DNA of 5,114 nt from Opitutaceae bacterium UBA3033 (GTDB lineage Bacteria > Verrucomicrobiota > Verrucomicrobiia > Opitutales > Opitutaceae): positions 1 to 5,114 of the forward strand of contig DFDG01000057.1 of assembly GCA_002367815.1 (NCBI GenBank), written 5' to 3'. The notes below the pieces were generated by a model, which saw nothing but the letters and a program-made list of their open reading frames with translations, was not told where the DNA came from and did not search any database. The position numbers and the translations under genes are program-made. Shown here piece after piece: positions 5,088 to 5,114 of the stretch (position 1 is its first letter; each line of letters opens with the position of its first letter).

Positions 5088-5114
5088 TGATTTAGGGAAG
5101 CGCTGATTAAATCA
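5088..5114. repeat. Inverted repeat at the right edge
   Basis: TGATTTA (5088-5094) is repeated inverted as TAAATCA (5108-5114) around a 13-nt centre containing GCGC. It abuts the preceding hairpin and stops exactly at the window end, so its full extent is unknown. It might be an insertion-sequence end or simply part of a longer terminator; the window cannot decide. Confidence 0.35.

Noticed and set aside
1..5114. CRISPR array, tRNA or rRNA gene
   Set aside because: No regularly spaced direct repeats, cloverleaf or rRNA-like stretch was seen; the space is almost entirely filled by protein genes.

Overview
The window looks like a chromosomal segment from a Verrucomicrobiota-type bacterium, possibly from the wider PVC group. 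This is an inference from gene content and style, not from a marker gene. The clues are a co-directional riboflavin/nusB/ftsY block, a polysaccharide-degradation-type gene beside it, a GxxExxY-family gene set inside the operon, and mostly weak or absent Shine-Dalgarno sequences.

Layout. Positions 1-889 (minus strand) hold the N-terminal ~296 codons of a gene that runs off the left edge. It has the layout of GH20/GH67-like glycoside hydrolases. Diverging from it at 984-1418 (plus) is a small exported protein of unknown function. After a short hairpin-rich gap comes a plus-strand block: a DHBP synthase fused to a decayed GTP cyclohydrolase II domain (RibBX-like, 1477-2574), lumazine synthase ribH (2630-3103), nusB (3100-3546, overlapping ribH by 4 bp), a GxxExxY-family PD-(D/E)xK-fold gene (3590-3979), and ftsY (4067-5008). 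The last 106 bp hold a repeat-like fragment, a strong GC-rich hairpin and a second inverted repeat cut by the window end.

How the genes work together. RibBX and RibH supply two consecutive inputs of riboflavin synthesis: RibBX makes the four-carbon unit DHBP, and RibH condenses it with the pyrimidine to give lumazine. The GTP branch cannot start from the RibBX C-terminal domain, because its zinc ligands and catalytic loop are gone, so a separate ribA should exist elsewhere. NusB (transcription antitermination) and FtsY (SRP receptor) are housekeeping genes.

Most interesting structure. The GxxExxY gene is bounded by near-perfect inverted repeats of 25 bp (23 of 25 matching), each built from GGAA-led 8-bp tandem units. 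The left repeat also supplies the gene's ribosome-binding site and runs into its start codon. Together they look like a ~471-bp mobile or formerly mobile cassette inserted precisely between nusB and ftsY. Secondary points are the decayed GCHII domain, several substituted active-site positions in lumazine synthase, and an altered DAxxGQN motif in FtsY.
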